Assembly (NCBI RefSeq): GCF_900112065.1
Contig: NZ_FOKE01000003.1
Span: 62,001-126,000, forward strand
Direction of reading: 5' to 3'
DNA: 64,000 nt
Source of the DNA: Cohnella sp. OV330
GTDB lineage: Bacteria > Bacillota > Bacilli > Paenibacillales > Paenibacillaceae
Both the position numbers and the translations under genes were made by a program. Under the pieces are notes generated by a model. The model had not been told where the DNA came from and did not search any database. It saw nothing but the letters and a program-made list of their open reading frames with translations. Below, one piece after another: positions 63,008-64,000 of the stretch; the first letter of the stretch is position 1, and each line of letters begins with the position of its first letter.

Positions 63008-64000
63008 GTGGAAAACGTTTCGACTACGCTTCAACCGTTTCCTATTTTCGTATCGGATGAGATACTCGCCGATCTTGAGCGTCGCTTGCGATCCACGCGG
63101 TGGCCGCTCGACATCGGAAATGAGGACGGGTATTACGGCGTAAATAAGGGAGAGCTGCGCGAGCTCGTCGATTATTGGATCAACGCGTTCGATTGGCGCA
63201 AATCGGAGAAAGCCATCAACGCTTACGAGCACTATCGCGTAACGATCGACGGGATTCCCGTGCACTTTATGCGCAAACCGGGCGTCGGTCCAAATCCGGT
63301 CCCTTTGATCCTTTCCCACGGATGGCCTTGGACGTTCTGGCATTGGAAAAAAGTCATCGATCCGTTGGCAGACCCAGGGGCGTACGGTGGCGACCCGGCC
63401 GAAGCATTCGATGTTATCGTGCCCTCCCTTCCCGGCTTTGGATTCTCGACGCCGCTGCCGAACAACCCGGACATCAACTATTGGAAGATCTCCGATCTCT
63501 GGCACAAGCTCATGACCGACGTTCTCGGTCATGCCAAATACGGAGCCGCGGGATGCGACGTCGGCGCGCTCGTGACGGGCCAGCTCGGACACAAGTATAG
63601 CGAGGCGCTCTACGCGATCCATATCGGGTCCGCGCAGAAGCTCGACCTGTTCTCCGGGGATCGCGCTTGGGATCTCTCCGGCGGCCGCCCCCTTCCGGAC
63701 AACCTCCCGGAATCGGTCCGACACCGCATCCTGGAGATGGACAGACGCTTTGCCTCCCATCTCGCGGTTCATGTGCTGGATCCCGGCACGCTGTCGTACG
63801 GGTTAAGCGATTCGCCGGTCGGCATGCTCGCTTGGATCTATGAGCGATGGGCGAGATGGAGCGACAACAAGGGCAGCATTGAAAATGTCTTTTCAAAAGA
63901 CGATCTTCTGACGCACGCCACTATATTTTGGGTCAACAATGCCATCGAAACGTCCATGCGAATCTATGCGAACAATAACCGGTATCCCTGGTCGCCCGCG
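63008..64000 (+). CDS. Epoxide hydrolase (alpha/beta-hydrolase with EHN domain), 3' partial
   Basis: The frame runs to the end of the window (331 codons seen, family about 380-400). Residues 1-105 form the N-terminal epoxide-hydrolase domain (RLRSTRWPLDIG, LRELVDYWINAFDWRKSE), followed by the alpha/beta fold with the oxyanion HGWPWTFWHW (His-Gly-x-Pro), PSLPGFGFSTPLP and a nucleophile-elbow-like AAGCDVGALVTG with the aspartate expected for epoxide opening. GTG 63008 has GAGGGAGG 7 bases before it. Co-transcription with the MarR gene suggests that the enzyme is induced by its substrate or a related compound. Confidence 0.88.
   Translation, partial: MENVSTTLQPFPIFVSDEILADLERRLRSTRWPLDIGNEDGYYGVNKGELRELVDYWINAFDWRKSEKAINAYEHYRVTIDGIPVHFMRKPGVGPNPVPLILSHGWPWTFWHWKKVIDPLADPGAYGGDPAEAFDVIVPSLPGFGFSTPLPNNPDINYWKISDLWHKLMTDVLGHAKYGAAGCDVGALVTGQLGHKYSEALYAIHIGSAQKLDLFSGDRAWDLSGGRPLPDNLPESVRHRILEMDRRFASHLAVHVLDPGTLSYGLSDSPVGMLAWIYERWARWSDNKGSIENVFSKDDLLTHATIFWVNNAIETSMRIYANNNRYPWSPA

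Overview
The window reads as chromosomal DNA of a spore-former-type Firmicute of the family Paenibacillaceae (Paenibacillus, Cohnella or a close relative). The reasons are the fairly GC-rich, low-repeat sequence, strong AGGAGG-type ribosome binding sites with frequent TTG and GTG starts, exported giants with C-terminal S-layer homology (SLH) domains, YesM/YesN-type two-component pairs beside LplB/LplC-type sugar transporters, and several carbohydrate-active enzymes. I see no rRNA, tRNA, CRISPR array, transposase or phage structural gene. The genus is an inference.

Layout. 1-3453: end of a flavin-dependent monooxygenase, a DHA2-type efflux pump and a small NAD(P)-binding protein. 3599-12050: a hybrid sensor kinase with two kinase modules, its SARP/BTAD-type response regulator, and an SLH-anchored protein with RCC1-like and tandem 76-residue repeats. 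12160-17606: a GntR/LacI-type repressor divergent from a sugar ABC operon ending in a GH43 glycosidase. 17762-23004 (minus): a GntR/FCD regulator, a second sugar-type ABC transporter and a trans-sulfuration-type PLP enzyme, with the same 15-bp operator-like sequence in front of both the regulator and the operon. 23101-25114: a zone of decay with a frameshifted gene, a small membrane-protein gene split by an in-frame TAG, and a fragment of a stalk-domain protein. 25314-30060: a metallo-beta-lactamase-fold hydrolase, a secreted protein of unknown function, an acetyltransferase, a small orphan, and a translationally coupled pair (MerR-methyltransferase fusion, Nudix-DUF4406 fusion). 30313-50019: a PHP-like hydrolase, YesN/YesM, an LplB/LplC/lipoprotein transporter, a histidine phosphatase, an (alpha/alpha)6 glycosidase, a GH78 rhamnosidase and a very large secreted GH9 enzyme; this looks like one polysaccharide-use locus. 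50103-53020: an XRE regulator, a frameshifted cytochrome P450, and divergent stumps of an acetyltransferase and a LysR regulator, bracketed by two direct copies of a roughly 27-bp element. 53145-62403: a secreted stalk-domain protein and a giant SLH-anchored propeller protein. 62547-64000: a MarR regulator, apparently leaderless, and an epoxide hydrolase cut by the window end.

How the genes fit together. Three independent sugar-import systems, each with its own regulator (GntR/LacI, GntR/FCD, YesMN), sit among secreted or intracellular glycosidases that would make or process their ligands, and three large SLH or multi-module proteins would act at the cell surface. The most unusual signals are the roughly 27-bp element found three times, always on the plus strand and always beside regulator or stalk-domain genes and broken genes; the paired GntR operators placed over two good promoters; the 19-bp-period direct repeats before the LplB operon; and the leaderless arrangement of the marR gene.
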